Source: Bradyrhizobium sp. WSM1743
Lineage (GTDB): Bacteria > Pseudomonadota > Alphaproteobacteria > Rhizobiales > Xanthobacteraceae
DNA: 64,000 nt
NCBI RefSeq assembly: GCF_000473065.1
Contig: NZ_AXAZ01000014.1
Coordinates: forward strand, 1-64,000
Direction: 5' to 3'
Within the stretch, counting starts at the first letter, position 1, and each line of letters opens with the position of its first letter. This document shows, one piece after another, positions 19,674-32,630 of the stretch. The translations under genes were made by a program, and so were the position numbers. Below the pieces are notes generated by a model, which made no database searches, was not told where the DNA came from, and saw only the letters and a list, made by a program, of their open reading frames with translations.

Positions 19674-21040
19674 TGCGCGCCATAACGAGCACCTTTGCCG
19701 ACACGATGCGAGCGCCGCTCCTCTACCTGCTGCTGATCACAAGCGTTGCCGGCGCAAGCTTCGCACAAGCTCAGACGGCGACGCCTCCGCAAACCGCGGC
19801 GGTCTCGCCCGATGCGATCAAGCAGCGCGAGCAGGAGTTGGAAGCCGCGCGCGCGAGGCAAAAGAGCGCGGAAGAAGCGCAGGCCAAGCTCAAGGCCGAG
19901 ATCACCGCGCTCGGCCAGGACCGCACCCAGCTCAATCAGCAGCTGATCGAGACCGCCGCCAATGTGCGCACCGTGGAGAGCAAGATCGACGAGGCCGAAG
20001 CGCGACTGCGCGCGCTGAACGGCCGCGAGCAACAGATGCGCGCTTCGCTCGATTCGCGCCGCGCCGACATCGTCGAGGTGCTGGCGGCCTTGCAACGCGC
20101 CGGCCGGCGCACGCCGCCGGCGCTGCTGGTGCGGCCCGAAGATGCGCTGCAGTCATTACGCACGGCGATGCTGCTGGGCGCCGTCGTCCCGGAATTGCGC
20201 GGCCGCGCCGAGAAGATCGCGGGCGAGCTTGGCGAGCTCGTGGCCTTGCGCAAGACGATCGCCATCGAGCGCGACCAGCTCGCCTCCGACCGTGACAAGG
20301 TCCGCAACGACCAGACCCGGCTCACCGCTTTGGTCGACGAGCGGCAGCGCCAGCAGGCGGCACGCGAAAAGGATTTGGACGCCGAGAATTCGCGCGCCAT
20401 CGCGCTTTCGAAGCAGGTCGGCGATCTCCAGGGGCTGATCGCCAAGATGGAGCAGGACCTGCAGAGCGCCGCCAAGGCGGCCGAGAAGGCGGCTGAGGCT
20501 GCAAAGCAGGCCGAGGCCAAGGCGGCCGCCAGCGCCAATACCAGTGCCAAGTCGGGCCCGGGCGCTTTCAAGGACAAGTCCCGCACCACCCCGGCGATCG
20601 CGTTCGCCTCCGCCAAGGGCCTCCTGCCGCTTCCGGTTAACGGTAACAAGATCAGGGATTTTGGCGGTTCCGACGGGGTCAGCGGGGTCCAGAAGGGTAT
20701 TTCGCTGGCCACCAAGCCCGGCTCCCAGGTCACGACACCGTGCGATGGCTGGGTGGTCTATGCCGGCCCATTCCGCAGCTATGGACAACTCTTGATCCTC
20801 AATGCCGGGGGCGGGTATCATGTCCTGATCGCCGGGATGGAGCGCATTTCGGTCAACATCGGACAGTTTGTTCTCACGGGGGAGCCGGTCGCGACCATGG
20901 GGTCGACATCTCAAGTCGCCTCCATTCTCGCCACGAACGCGAGTCAACCTGTGCTGTATGTCGAGTTCCGTAAAGACGGCACTCCAATCGATCCAGGCCC
21001 ATGGTGGGCCGCAAATGAAGGCGAGAAGGTTCGCGGATGA
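19670..21040 (+). CDS. EnvC-like murein hydrolase activator (degenerate LytM domain)
   Basis: A 456-residue secreted protein. A signal peptide (MRAPLLYLLLITSVAGASFAQA within the first ~35 residues) is followed by a long coiled coil (about 45-275, rich in Glu/Lys/Ala/Arg with heptad spacing), an Ala/Lys-rich hinge, and a C-terminal M23/LytM domain (from KGLLPLPVNGNKI, about 320-450). The LytM metal ligands look lost: where active enzymes have HxxxD the sequence reads QKGISLAT, and only one His remains near GGGYHVL. That fits EnvC, which activates amidases rather than cutting peptidoglycan itself. Start GTG 19670 or ATG 19673; its stop overlaps the ctpA start (ATGA). Confidence 0.88.
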   Translation: MMRAITSTFADTMRAPLLYLLLITSVAGASFAQAQTATPPQTAAVSPDAIKQREQELEAARARQKSAEEAQAKLKAEITALGQDRTQLNQQLIETAANVRTVESKIDEAEARLRALNGREQQMRASLDSRRADIVEVLAALQRAGRRTPPALLVRPEDALQSLRTAMLLGAVVPELRGRAEKIAGELGELVALRKTIAIERDQLASDRDKVRNDQTRLTALVDERQRQQAAREKDLDAENSRAIALSKQVGDLQGLIAKMEQDLQSAAKAAEKAAEAAKQAEAKAAASANTSAKSGPGAFKDKSRTTPAIAFASAKGLLPLPVNGNKIRDFGGSDGVSGVQKGISLATKPGSQVTTPCDGWVVYAGPFRSYGQLLILNAGGGYHVLIAGMERISVNIGQFVLTGEPVATMGSTSQVASILATNASQPVLYVEFRKDGTPIDPGPWWAANEGEKVRG

Positions 21041-22395
21041 TGCGCAAGACTTCAGTAATCCTCCTCAGCGCGGCCACCGGTGCGGCGCTGACGCTGTTCG
21101 TGACCCAGCCGCGTGCGGTGTTCATGGGCTCCAGCGCGCGGGCCGCCACCGCGGACACCTATCGCCAGCTCAACCTGTTCGGCGACGTGTTCGAGCGCGT
21201 GCGCTCCGATTATGTCGAGAAGCCCGACGACACCAAGCTGATCGAATCCGCCATCAGCGGCATGCTCACCGGCCTCGATCCGCATTCGAGCTACATGGAC
21301 GCCAAGAGCTTCCGCGACATGCAGGTGCAGACCCGCGGTGAGTTCGGCGGCCTCGGCATCGAGGTCACCATGGAGGACGGCCTGATCAAGGTGGTCTCGC
21401 CGATCGACGACACACCGGCCTCGCGCGCCGGCGTCATGGCCAACGACATCATCACCAATCTCGACGACGAGGCGGTGCAGGGCCTGACCCTGAACCAGGC
21501 GGTCGAGAAGATGCGCGGCCCGGTCAACACCAAGATCAAGCTCAAGATCATCCGCAAGGGCCAGGACAATCCGATCGAGGTCACCCTGGTCCGCGACAAC
21601 ATCCGCGTCCGCTCGGTTCGTGCGCGCGTCGAGCAGGACGACATCGCCTATATCCGCATCACCACCTTCAACGAGCAGACCACCGAAGGCCTGAAGCGCG
21701 AGGTCGCCAACCTCTCGAACCAGATCGGCGACAAGCTCAAGGGCTACATCATCGATCTGCGTAACAACCCCGGCGGCCTGCTCGAGGAAGCTGTCACCGT
21801 CTCAGACTCGTTCCTCGAGAAGGGCGAGATCGTCTCGACCCGCGGCCGCAATGCCGAGGAGACCCAGCGCCGCACTGCGCATGCGGGCGACCTGACCAAG
21901 GGCAAGCCGGTCATCGTGCTGGTCAATGGCGGCTCGGCCTCGGCCTCCGAAATCGTCGCCGGCGCGCTGCAGGACCACAAGCGCGCGACGATCGTCGGCA
22001 CGCGCTCGTTCGGCAAGGGCTCGGTGCAGACCATCATTCCGCTCGGAAGCGGCAACGGCGCGCTGCGGCTGACCACGGCGCGCTACTACACGCCGTCGGG
22101 CAAGTCGATCCAGGCCAAGGGCATCGTGCCGGACATCGAGGTGCTGCAGGACGTGCCGGACGAGCTGAAGTCGCGCACCGACACCAAGGGCGAGGCTTCG
22201 CTGCGCGGCCATCTGAAGAACGATGGCGACGAGAAGACCGGCTCGCAGTCCTACGTGCCGCCGGATGCCAAGGACGACAAGGCGCTCAAGCTTGCCGGCG
22301 ACCTGCTCCACGGCATCAAGAACAGCGCCTCGGCGGCGCCCACGCCCGGCAACGACAACAAGGCGACGACCGACAAGCCCAAAGCGGCGAACTAA
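21037..22395 (+). CDS. ctpA: S41 carboxyl-terminal processing protease
   Basis: A 452-residue periplasmic protease with an N-terminal signal or membrane segment (about 5-24). A PDZ domain (about 98-180, GEFGGLGIEV...AGVMANDIITNLD) precedes the S41 catalytic domain: VLVNGGSASASEIVAGAL holds the Ser and RSFGKGSVQT the Lys (K327) of the Ser-Lys dyad. The last ~70 residues are a low-complexity Asp/Lys/Ala tail. Such proteases trim envelope proteins and peptidoglycan hydrolases; coupling to the EnvC-like gene, with a 4-base overlap, hints at joint control of cell-wall cleavage. A terminator follows. Confidence 0.95.
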   Translation: MMRKTSVILLSAATGAALTLFVTQPRAVFMGSSARAATADTYRQLNLFGDVFERVRSDYVEKPDDTKLIESAISGMLTGLDPHSSYMDAKSFRDMQVQTRGEFGGLGIEVTMEDGLIKVVSPIDDTPASRAGVMANDIITNLDDEAVQGLTLNQAVEKMRGPVNTKIKLKIIRKGQDNPIEVTLVRDNIRVRSVRARVEQDDIAYIRITTFNEQTTEGLKREVANLSNQIGDKLKGYIIDLRNNPGGLLEEAVTVSDSFLEKGEIVSTRGRNAEETQRRTAHAGDLTKGKPVIVLVNGGSASASEIVAGALQDHKRATIVGTRSFGKGSVQTIIPLGSGNGALRLTTARYYTPSGKSIQAKGIVPDIEVLQDVPDELKSRTDTKGEASLRGHLKNDGDEKTGSQSYVPPDAKDDKALKLAGDLLHGIKNSASAAPTPGNDNKATTDKPKAAN

Positions 22396-22420
22396 GTCGG
22401 CGCCACGCGCGATCTCACGA

Positions 22421-22449
22421 AAAGGGCGGCTCCTCGAGCCGCCCTTTTT
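22421..22449 (+). terminator. Rho-independent terminator after ctpA
   Basis: AAAGGGCGGCT (22421-22431) pairs with AGCCGCCCTTT (22437-22447) around CCTCG, ending in a T5 run. Confidence 0.92.
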
Positions 22450-22540
22450 GCTTGGAACTCCTGCCGTCCTCGGCCTATCCCGGCCTGCCGCCGCTTGACC
22501 GCGGCGTGGTATCGTCGGCTGGAGTGATTCGGGATCGCGC

Positions 22541-23764
22541 ATGACTGAAACGGCCGATGATCTGAGCGCCCCGCTCGGACAGGACAAGCTGCGCCGGAAA
22601 CGCCGGCTGCGGCTCCCGTTCACCGCCATGCAGCTGCTTGCCTTGCTGCTCGGCCTGTTCCTCGTCGCCTTTGCCGGCTTCGCCATCTTCAACAAGGATC
22701 CGCTCGGCGGCGAGCCGATGACGCGGATCGCGATCCGCGAGCCCAACGCAACTGACAAGGCCGCGGACGAGAAACCGGCGGCCTCCGGCCATGGTCAGGA
22801 GAGCAAGCAGGACACCAAGGAAGCGCCGAAGCAGGCCGTCCCCGGTGAGCAGAAGACCATCACCATGATCGACGGCTCGACCGGCGCCCGCCACGACGTG
22901 GTGATCGGCAGCGGCGATGCCGCCGACAAGGGCGAGGCAGCGTCCGCCCCGCCGCCCGTCATGGCCGGGATCAATCCGAAGCTGCTGGAGAAGTCGCGCT
23001 ATGGCATGATCCCCGTGGTCGCCGACGGGCTGAAGCCGTTCAACGTCTATGCGGCAGACGCCGACCGCGCCAAGGCCGCCAAGATGCCCGTGGTCGCGAT
23101 CGTGATCGGCGGCCTCGGCGTCGGCGCCGCCAAGACCCTAGATGCTATCATGAAGCTGCCGGCGGCGGTGACGCTGGCCTTCACGCCCTATGGCGCCGAC
23201 CCCGGCAAGCTCGCCGAGCGGGCCCGCGCGCAGCGCCACGAGATCTTCCTCCAGATCCCGATGGAGCCCTACGACTTCCCCGACAACGATCCGGGGCCGC
23301 AGACGCTGCTGACCTCGCTCAGCCCCGACCAGAACATGGACCGCCTGTACTGGCATCTGAGCCGGATGCAGGGCTATGCCGGCCTCACCAATTTCATGGG
23401 CGCCCGCTTCATCGCGACTGAGCCCGCGATGCAGCCGATCATCCGCGAGGCGGCCAAGCGCGGCCTCGGCTTCTTCGACGACGGCTCCTCGCCCCGCAGC
23501 ATCGCGCCGCAGACCGCGGCGAATCAGGCGATGCCGTTCGGCAAGGGCGACATCGCGATCGACGTGGTGCCGACCCCGACCGAGATCGACCGCGCCCTGA
23601 ACAAGCTCGAAGCGACGGCGCGGGAGCGCGGCATCGCTGTCGGCACCGCGTCCGCCCTGCCCGTCTCGATCGAGCGCATCGGCGCCTGGACCAAGACATT
23701 GGGCGACCGGGGTATCCTTTTGGTGCCATTGACAACCGCGATGCTGAAATCAAAATCCAGCTAA
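22541..23764 (+). CDS. Divergent polysaccharide deacetylase family protein (YibQ/DUF610-like)
   Basis: A 407-residue protein with one N-terminal transmembrane helix (about 29-50), a Lys/Pro/Asp-rich linker (about 60-150) and a periplasmic divergent polysaccharide deacetylase domain (about 180-400). Family markers are [29 protein letters not shown] and [10 protein letters not shown]. The strand that usually carries a paired Asp (IDDLG) reads [11 protein letters not shown] here, so the metal-binding acids appear replaced by glycines. I therefore doubt classical deacetylase activity. The position between ctpA and rppH, with its own start after a terminator, suggests a cell-envelope role. Confidence 0.85.
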   Translation: MTETADDLSAPLGQDKLRRKRRLRLPFTAMQLLALLLGLFLVAFAGFAIFNKDPLGGEPMTRIAIREPNATDKAADEKPAASGHGQESKQDTKEAPKQAVPGEQKTITMIDGSTGARHDVVIGSGDAADKGEAASAPPPVMAGINPKLLEKSRYGMIPVVADGLKPFNVYAADADRAKAAKMPVVAIVIGGLGVGAAKTLDAIMKLPAAVTLAFTPYGADPGKLAERARAQRHEIFLQIPMEPYDFPDNDPGPQTLLTSLSPDQNMDRLYWHLSRMQGYAGLTNFMGARFIATEPAMQPIIREAAKRGLGFFDDGSSPRSIAPQTAANQAMPFGKGDIAIDVVPTPTEIDRALNKLEATARERGIAVGTASALPVSIERIGAWTKTLGDRGILLVPLTTAMLKSKSS

Positions 23765-23838
23765 ATCAACGAATTGGTACGGCACGGGTCTCGCGGGGCC
23801 GGCATGCCTTCCAAAACGCAGGCGAGAGGTCTGGCGGA

Positions 23839-24345
23839 ATGGCGCGTTACGAGGATCTGCCCTACCGGACCTGCGTCGGTGTGATGCTGATCAATCCAAA
23901 GGGACTGGTGTTCATCGGCCGCCGCGCTGGCGGCATCGAGCATGTCGACGACGCCCATGTCTGGCAGATGCCGCAGGGCGGCGTCGATCCCGGCGAGGAC
24001 ACCTGGGAAGCTGCCAAGCGCGAGCTCTACGAGGAGACCAGCGTACGCTCGGTCGAGCGGCTCGGAGAAGTCCCGGACTGGCTCACTTACGACATTCCAC
24101 GCACGGTTGCGGGGCGCGCCTGGAAGGGCCGTTATCGCGGCCAGCGCCAGAAATGGTACGCGGTGCGCTTCACCGGCAAGGACAGCGAGATCAACGTCGA
24201 AAAGCCCGGCGGCGGCGGCCACAAGGCGGAATTCGTGAGCTGGCGCTGGGAGCCGATGCAGAATCTGACTGGGCTGATCATTCCCTTCAAGCGCCCGGTC
24301 TATGAGCGCGTGGTGCAGGAATTTTCCGCGCTGGCGGACCAATAA
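23839..24345 (+). CDS. rppH: RNA pyrophosphohydrolase RppH
   Basis: A 168-residue Nudix hydrolase that removes pyrophosphate from the 5' end of triphosphorylated RNA and so starts decay. The Nudix box is [20 protein letters not shown], complete with REXXEE glutamates. RppH-specific parts include [28 protein letters not shown] and [15 protein letters not shown] 23839 starts [11 protein letters not shown] paralogue of nearly the same length begins 64 bases downstream. Confidence 0.93.
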   Translation: MARYEDLPYRTCVGVMLINPKGLVFIGRRAGGIEHVDDAHVWQMPQGGVDPGEDTWEAAKRELYEETSVRSVERLGEVPDWLTYDIPRTVAGRAWKGRYRGQRQKWYAVRFTGKDSEINVEKPGGGGHKAEFVSWRWEPMQNLTGLIIPFKRPVYERVVQEFSALADQ

Positions 24346-24353
24346 TCTCTATT

Positions 24354-24391
24354 GTCATTCCGGGGCGCGCGAAGCACGAACCCGGAATGAC
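24354..24391. repeat. Short palindromic repeat (GTCATTCCGGGGCGCGCG type)
   Basis: GTCATTCCGGGGCGCGCGAA and its inverted partner CGAACCCGGAATGAC form a 38-base hairpin exactly in the gap between the two Nudix genes. Confidence 0.85.
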
Positions 24392-24409
24392 GACGAGAGA
24401 TATTTGCAA

Positions 24410-24910
24410 GTGACCAATCAAAAACCCTACCGCCCCAACGTCGGCATCGCCCTCTTCAACACCGATGGCCGTGTGCTGATCGGCCACCGCTTCAAGGGCG
24501 ACGGGCCCGAGATCATCCTGCCGGGCCTCGACTGGCAGATGCCGCAGGGCGGCGTCGACGAGGGCGAGAACTTACGCGATGCGGCGATGCGCGAGCTCTG
24601 GGAGGAGACCAACGTCGTCAGCGCCGACTATCTCGGCGAGACCGACTGGTTCACCTACGAATTCCCGCCTTACGACGGCCCACAGACGCACCGTCTGGCA
24701 AAATTTCGCGGCCAGCGGCAGAAATGGTTCGCGCTGCGCTTCACCGGCAAGGACGAGGAGATCGATCCGCTGACGCCGCGCAACGGTCAGCCCGCCGAGT
24801 TCGACGCCTGGCGCTGGGAGCGGCTCGACCGTGTCGCCGATCTCGTGGTGCCGTTCCGCCGCGAGGTCTATCGCGCGGTGGCGCGAGAGTTTGCGGCTCT
24901 CGCAAACTGA
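24410..24910 (+). CDS. Second RppH-like Nudix hydrolase
   Basis: A 166-residue paralogue of the upstream RppH. The Nudix box GGVDEGENLRDAAMRELWEE keeps all catalytic glutamates, and WQMPQGG, RGQRQKWFALRF and TGKDEEI match the RppH pattern. It differs by a longer insertion after the first strand (HRFKGDGPEIILPGL) and a proline-rich loop (FPPYDGPQTH). I start at GTG 24410 (MTNQKPYRPNV), with GAGAGA upstream; a TTG two codons earlier is possible. Two RppH-like genes in tandem suggest duplication, perhaps with separate substrates such as other capped RNAs or dinucleoside polyphosphates. Confidence 0.88.
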   Translation: MTNQKPYRPNVGIALFNTDGRVLIGHRFKGDGPEIILPGLDWQMPQGGVDEGENLRDAAMRELWEETNVVSADYLGETDWFTYEFPPYDGPQTHRLAKFRGQRQKWFALRFTGKDEEIDPLTPRNGQPAEFDAWRWERLDRVADLVVPFRREVYRAVAREFAALAN

Positions 24911-24921
24911 AACTGCGAAAA

Positions 24922-24950
24922 CAACCCCATGCACAGTAGCGATGGGGTTG
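24922..24950 (+). terminator. Hairpin after the second Nudix gene
   Basis: CAACCCCAT (24922-24930) pairs with ATGGGGTTG (24942-24950). No T run follows, so termination is uncertain. Confidence 0.4.
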
Positions 24951-25037
24951 AAATCGCTGGAGAATTTTCGGCCGGAAATTTCGGCGTGAGTGGACACCGT
25001 TCTTCGGAGCGCTAGTCGCGTCTAGTCAGGGCAAATC

Positions 25038-26690
25038 CTAATTGATCGGGCCCACCGTGAACGGGCCGATGGCGATGACGTGGCAGTCGCTGTCGCGCTT
25101 GGCGCAGTCGGCGAGCGCGGAGGTGACGGCGGTCTGCTCGTCGGCGGCCTTGAGGCCGAGGCCGGGGCGGCCCGCGGTGCCGACGGCGATGGCGTTCCAG
25201 CCCGTGGCGTCGGTGAGCTTGCGTACGACCTCACCGCGCGCGTCGGCCACGATCGAGGCGTTGGAGGCGGCATTGAAGAAGCCGGTGATCCTGAACAAGG
25301 TCGGGATCGGCACCACGAAATTGTCGTCGATCGCGACGACCAGGCAGGCGACGCCGGCGATCGCACCACATGATTCCAGCGAGCGCCGGGCGGCATCGTC
25401 GGCGGACGAGGCGCCCAGCACCATGAAATATTGTCCGCCCGGACCGAGTGCGATCGAGCGGGATTTCGCCGCAGGCACGAACATGTTCTCAAGCCGGACC
25501 TTTTGCGGAGCGCGCACGATGGGAAAATCCTTCGAGGCGAATGCCCGCTCGGTCGTGGCGTCATGCCGGAAGTACGGGGCCGGCGGCATCGGCGGCTTGC
25601 CGTGGCTGTAGACGACGTTGTTGCCGACCACATAGAGCTCGCAGCGCCGCGGCGATTGCGCGGCATCGGCGCGCTTCTGGCACTGCTCCAGCGCCATGCT
25701 GCGCGCGGCCTCCTCGTTCGGCTGGTTCAACGCCGAGCCGGTGAAGCCGCCGACATTGAGCGCGAAAGCCTTGTAGTCGCCGGCAGCGGAATAGTCCCCG
25801 GCCAGGAAGTTGCGAACGCGCTCGTTGATAAAGGGCACGCTGTCGGCGGCAAACTTGCCGACCACGGGCGAGGCGGACGGCGACGGCATCGGAGCCATCG
25901 CGGCGCTGGCGTTCGGCGGCGCCGTCGGCGCCTTTGCGACCTCGGTCGGCGTCGGGCTCGTCGGCACTGCACTTGCAGACGGCGCGGCGCTTGGCGTCAC
26001 GGCGGGCGGCGATGCGGCGGTCGCAGTCTGCTTGAGCTTGGTATTGTAGAGAAAGCCGGTGACAACGATCCCGACGATCGCGACCACGGCGACCACCAGC
26101 GGCCACATCCACACCGGTGCGGCGGCCACCTTCGCAGCTGCCTTTTTCAGCTGCGGCTTGGAATAGCTGCCGTCCTCGCGCCGCATCGCCACCATATAGG
26201 CGTGCACCGGCGTCGGGATGTTCTTGACCTCCTGCGCGCCGATATCGGCGAAGTGCACCGACAGCTTGTTGGCGACCTGCTCGTGCACGGCGCGGGAGAC
26301 GCAGATGCCGCCGACCTCGGCAAGCCCCTCCAGCCGCGCGGCGATGTTGACGCCGTCCCCTAACAGATCGCCGTCGCGCTCGACCACGTCGCCGATGGTG
26401 ATGCCGATCCGAAACGACATCTGCCGGCTCGGCGGATAGGCCATGTTGCGGGTCCGCAAACTTTCCTGGATGTCGATCGCGCAGCGCACCGCATCGACCG
26501 CGCTCGGAAATTCCGCGAGCACGGCATCGCCCGCCGTGTTGAAGATGCGCCCGCCAGCCTTGGCGATGAAATCGTCGACGACCTCGCGATAGGAGGCGAG
26601 ACGCCGCAGCGTCTCCTCTTCGTCTTCCGCGACCAGCCTTGAATACCCTGCAATATCGGCTGCGAAAATCGCTGCGATCTTGCGTTTCAT
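25038..26690 (-). CDS. Membrane-anchored class III adenylate/guanylate cyclase with C-terminal Cys-pair repeats
   Basis: A 550-residue protein. Residues 5-165 are a class III cyclase catalytic domain with metal aspartates D12 (FAADIAGYSRL) and D55 (TAGDAVLAEF) and GDGVNIAARLE. A transmembrane helix lies at about 194-215, followed by a Pro/Ala/Ser/Thr linker (222-277), so the C-terminal part should be periplasmic. That part has three similar units, each ending with a pair of cysteines: C337/C350, C441/C449 and C529/C536, with the pattern A..ALxxC...C.VVxI; this resembles DUF4189-type modules. The cyclase may report an extracytoplasmic signal through cyclic nucleotide. I start at ATG 26690 (MKRKIAAIFAAD), not at the upstream 26738. 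Product nucleotide is not known. Confidence 0.87.
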   Translation of the reverse strand: MKRKIAAIFAADIAGYSRLVAEDEEETLRRLASYREVVDDFIAKAGGRIFNTAGDAVLAEFPSAVDAVRCAIDIQESLRTRNMAYPPSRQMSFRIGITIGDVVERDGDLLGDGVNIAARLEGLAEVGGICVSRAVHEQVANKLSVHFADIGAQEVKNIPTPVHAYMVAMRREDGSYSKPQLKKAAAKVAAAPVWMWPLVVAVVAIVGIVVTGFLYNTKLKQTATAASPPAVTPSAAPSASAVPTSPTPTEVAKAPTAPPNASAAMAPMPSPSASPVVGKFAADSVPFINERVRNFLAGDYSAAGDYKAFALNVGGFTGSALNQPNEEAARSMALEQCQKRADAAQSPRRCELYVVGNNVVYSHGKPPMPPAPYFRHDATTERAFASKDFPIVRAPQKVRLENMFVPAAKSRSIALGPGGQYFMVLGASSADDAARRSLESCGAIAGVACLVVAIDDNFVVPIPTLFRITGFFNAASNASIVADARGEVVRKLTDATGWNAIAVGTAGRPGLGLKAADEQTAVTSALADCAKRDSDCHVIAIGPFTVGPIN

Positions 26691-26856
26691 CTGCCACCGG
26701 CCCCCGGGAACAAATCCGCGAGCGCAGAATGCCGCCATCGGCGGCGCGGTGCAACAAAGTTTCAGCGCCCGCCACGGTGGTGACGAGCGCTGAACCTGTT
26801 CAGGGATGCTTTTGCAGGAATGTCTTTTTCGAGCCCCGGAGCGGGTGCCCCGGGGC

Positions 26857-28796
<1,940 letters not shown>

Positions 28797-28830
28797 TTAC
28801 TGTCTCCTTCGATCCGAATTTCGTGTCCGG

Positions 28831-29706
28831 TCAGACTGCTTCTGCGCCGGAGATGATTTCGATGAGTTCCTTGGTGATCTGAGCCTGACGCGTGCGGTTG
28901 TAGACCAGCGTCTGCTTGCGGATCATTTCGCCGGCGTTGCGAGTGGCGTTGTCCATCGCCGACATCTGCGCGCCGTAGAACGAAGCGTTGTTCTCGAGCA
29001 GGGCGCGGAAGATCTGCACCGCGAGATTGCGCGGCAACAGGCGCGTGAGGATCTCGTCCTCCTCCGGCTCGTATTCGTAAGAGGTCGCGCTGCCGTTCGC
29101 AGCGCCTTCCTCGACAACCAGCGGAATGATCTGCTGGGCGGTCGGGACCTGTGCGATCACCGACTTGAATTGCGAGTAGAACAGCGTGCAGACGTCGAAC
29201 TCGCCGGCGTCGAAACGGGCCAGCACCTTCTTGGCGATGTCCTCGGCATTGACGAAGCCGAGCTGGCGCACGCTGCGCAAATCCATGTGCTCGACGATCT
29301 GCTTGTCGAACTGGCGGCGCAGCTGCTCGTAGCCCTTGCGGCCGACGCAGAAGAACTTCACGTCCTTGCCCTGCGCGATCAGCGCGAGGGCGCGCTCGCG
29401 CGCCAGGCGCACGATCGAGGAGTTGAAGGCGCCGGAGAGGCCGCGCTCGCCGGTGCAGACCAGCAGCAGATGCACCTGATCCCTGCCGGTGCCGGCCAGC
29501 AGCGCCGGCGCGCCGGGCGAACCCGCCGCGGCGCTGGCGATGTTGGAGATCACCGCGCTCATCTTGTTGGCATAGGGACGCGCCGCTTCCGCGGCGGTCT
29601 GCGCGCGGCGCAGCTTCGAGGCTGCGACCATCTGCATGGCCTTGGTGATCTTTTGCGTCGCCTTGGTGGAGGCGATGCGGACGCGCATGTCTTTAAGTGA
29701 CGCCAT
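28831..29706 (-). CDS. atpG: F1 ATP synthase gamma subunit
   Basis: A 291-residue rotor subunit. It begins [24 protein letters not shown], the conserved N-terminal helix, and ends with [31 protein letters not shown] split around the coiled coil, which threads the alpha3beta3 ring. The middle contains [13 protein letters not shown]. The 174-base gap to atpA upstream is longer than usual and carries part of a palindromic repeat. Confidence 0.97.
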   Translation of the reverse strand: MASLKDMRVRIASTKATQKITKAMQMVAASKLRRAQTAAEAARPYANKMSAVISNIASAAAGSPGAPALLAGTGRDQVHLLLVCTGERGLSGAFNSSIVRLARERALALIAQGKDVKFFCVGRKGYEQLRRQFDKQIVEHMDLRSVRQLGFVNAEDIAKKVLARFDAGEFDVCTLFYSQFKSVIAQVPTAQQIIPLVVEEGAANGSATSYEYEPEEDEILTRLLPRNLAVQIFRALLENNASFYGAQMSAMDNATRNAGEMIRKQTLVYNRTRQAQITKELIEIISGAEAV

Positions 29707-29763
29707 TCTTCGTTCACCCCGGCGGTTCGACCCTAACGATCAAGCCGCTAGCCTATCCCAGTC

Positions 29764-29835
29764 GTCATGCCCGGGCTCGTCCCGGGCATCCACGTGCCGC
29801 CTCACACGTCGATAGACGTGGATGGCCGGGACATC
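29764..29835. repeat. Partial palindromic repeat (GTCATGCCCGGGCTCGTCCC type) in atpA-atpG spacer
   Basis: GTCATGCCCGGGCTCGTCCC opens at 29764 and is followed by an inverse pair CACGT.../...ACGTGGATGGCCGGGACAT. The closing arm is incomplete relative to related copies at 37555-37657 and 41817-41929. Confidence 0.75.
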
Positions 29836-29880
29836 AAATGCGAAGACGCGCTTCGCGCTTTTGCCCGGCCGTGACGCCGC

Positions 29881-31970
<2,090 letters not shown>

Positions 31971-32630
31971 AGACGCGCTCTTTTTGCTGTCAAACTCGCA
32001 AGGGAAAAACCGTCGCCACGAAGCGGCGCCTAGCGATCCAAGCCCTTGGAATTCAAGCGGGACTTCGATTTTCGACCAGCACGGGAGGTGCCGGGCTCGT
32101 TAAAATCGCGGCTTTGCTAACATAGCAGGCGCGCAGGTGCAACATGACGCCAAATTAAAGGCATGAGGTTCTGTCGCCAGTTCGTCGCAGCCGGCGACGC
32201 CTCGAGAGCGACGGTGACGAGCTGGCACCGACGTCCTCCCACGTTGCGGAAATTGGGCGAGAGCCTTGCCGCGATTCCCTCCGTTGGTTCCTGCCGCCAG
32301 CGCATAGCGGCCATGAACACGAATCGCTGAGGCGTGAATCCGACCTCGCCAGTTCCACGCGCCGAATACTTACCCAATTCTAAACGATCGAGACGATGAC
32401 TTCGTTTTACAGTATTTCTGAGTAATCAATAGATTAATAAATCGTTAAAGCCGAAGATTACGGAACATCGGCTGAATATCCTGCCCCGGTAACAAGATAT
32501 TTCACGACGAAACATTGCAGATTTACTGCCTAATTCACGCCTCATTAGGAATCGAAACGCCAACCCGCTCACAAACTGATGGGGGCTCCACTAGCCACAT
32601 ATGTGGCAATACTAGCTTAGGGACCACTAA
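31971..32630. other. Divergent control region between atpHAGDC and rlpA
   Basis: 660 bases without a convincing gene. The left half is GC-rich and must contain the atp promoter, but I cannot pick out -35/-10 boxes with confidence. From about 32380 to 32560 the base composition becomes clearly AT-rich, and TTAATAAATCGTTAA lies at 32434-32448. An 86-codon minus frame (32117-32377) has no recognisable content. Confidence 0.6.
32434..32448. promoter_or_regulatory. Candidate CtrA binding site (TTAA-N7-TTAA)
   Basis: TTAATAAATCGTTAA matches the full CtrA spacing of two TTAA half-sites seven bases apart. It lies about 180 bases upstream of the rlpA-type gene in an AT-rich island. CtrA is the cell-cycle regulator of alphaproteobacteria; control here is an inference. 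Confidence 0.45.

Noticed and set aside
32117..32377. An 86-codon minus frame upstream of atpH
   Set aside because: No motif, no ribosome site, and it lies in the likely atp promoter region.
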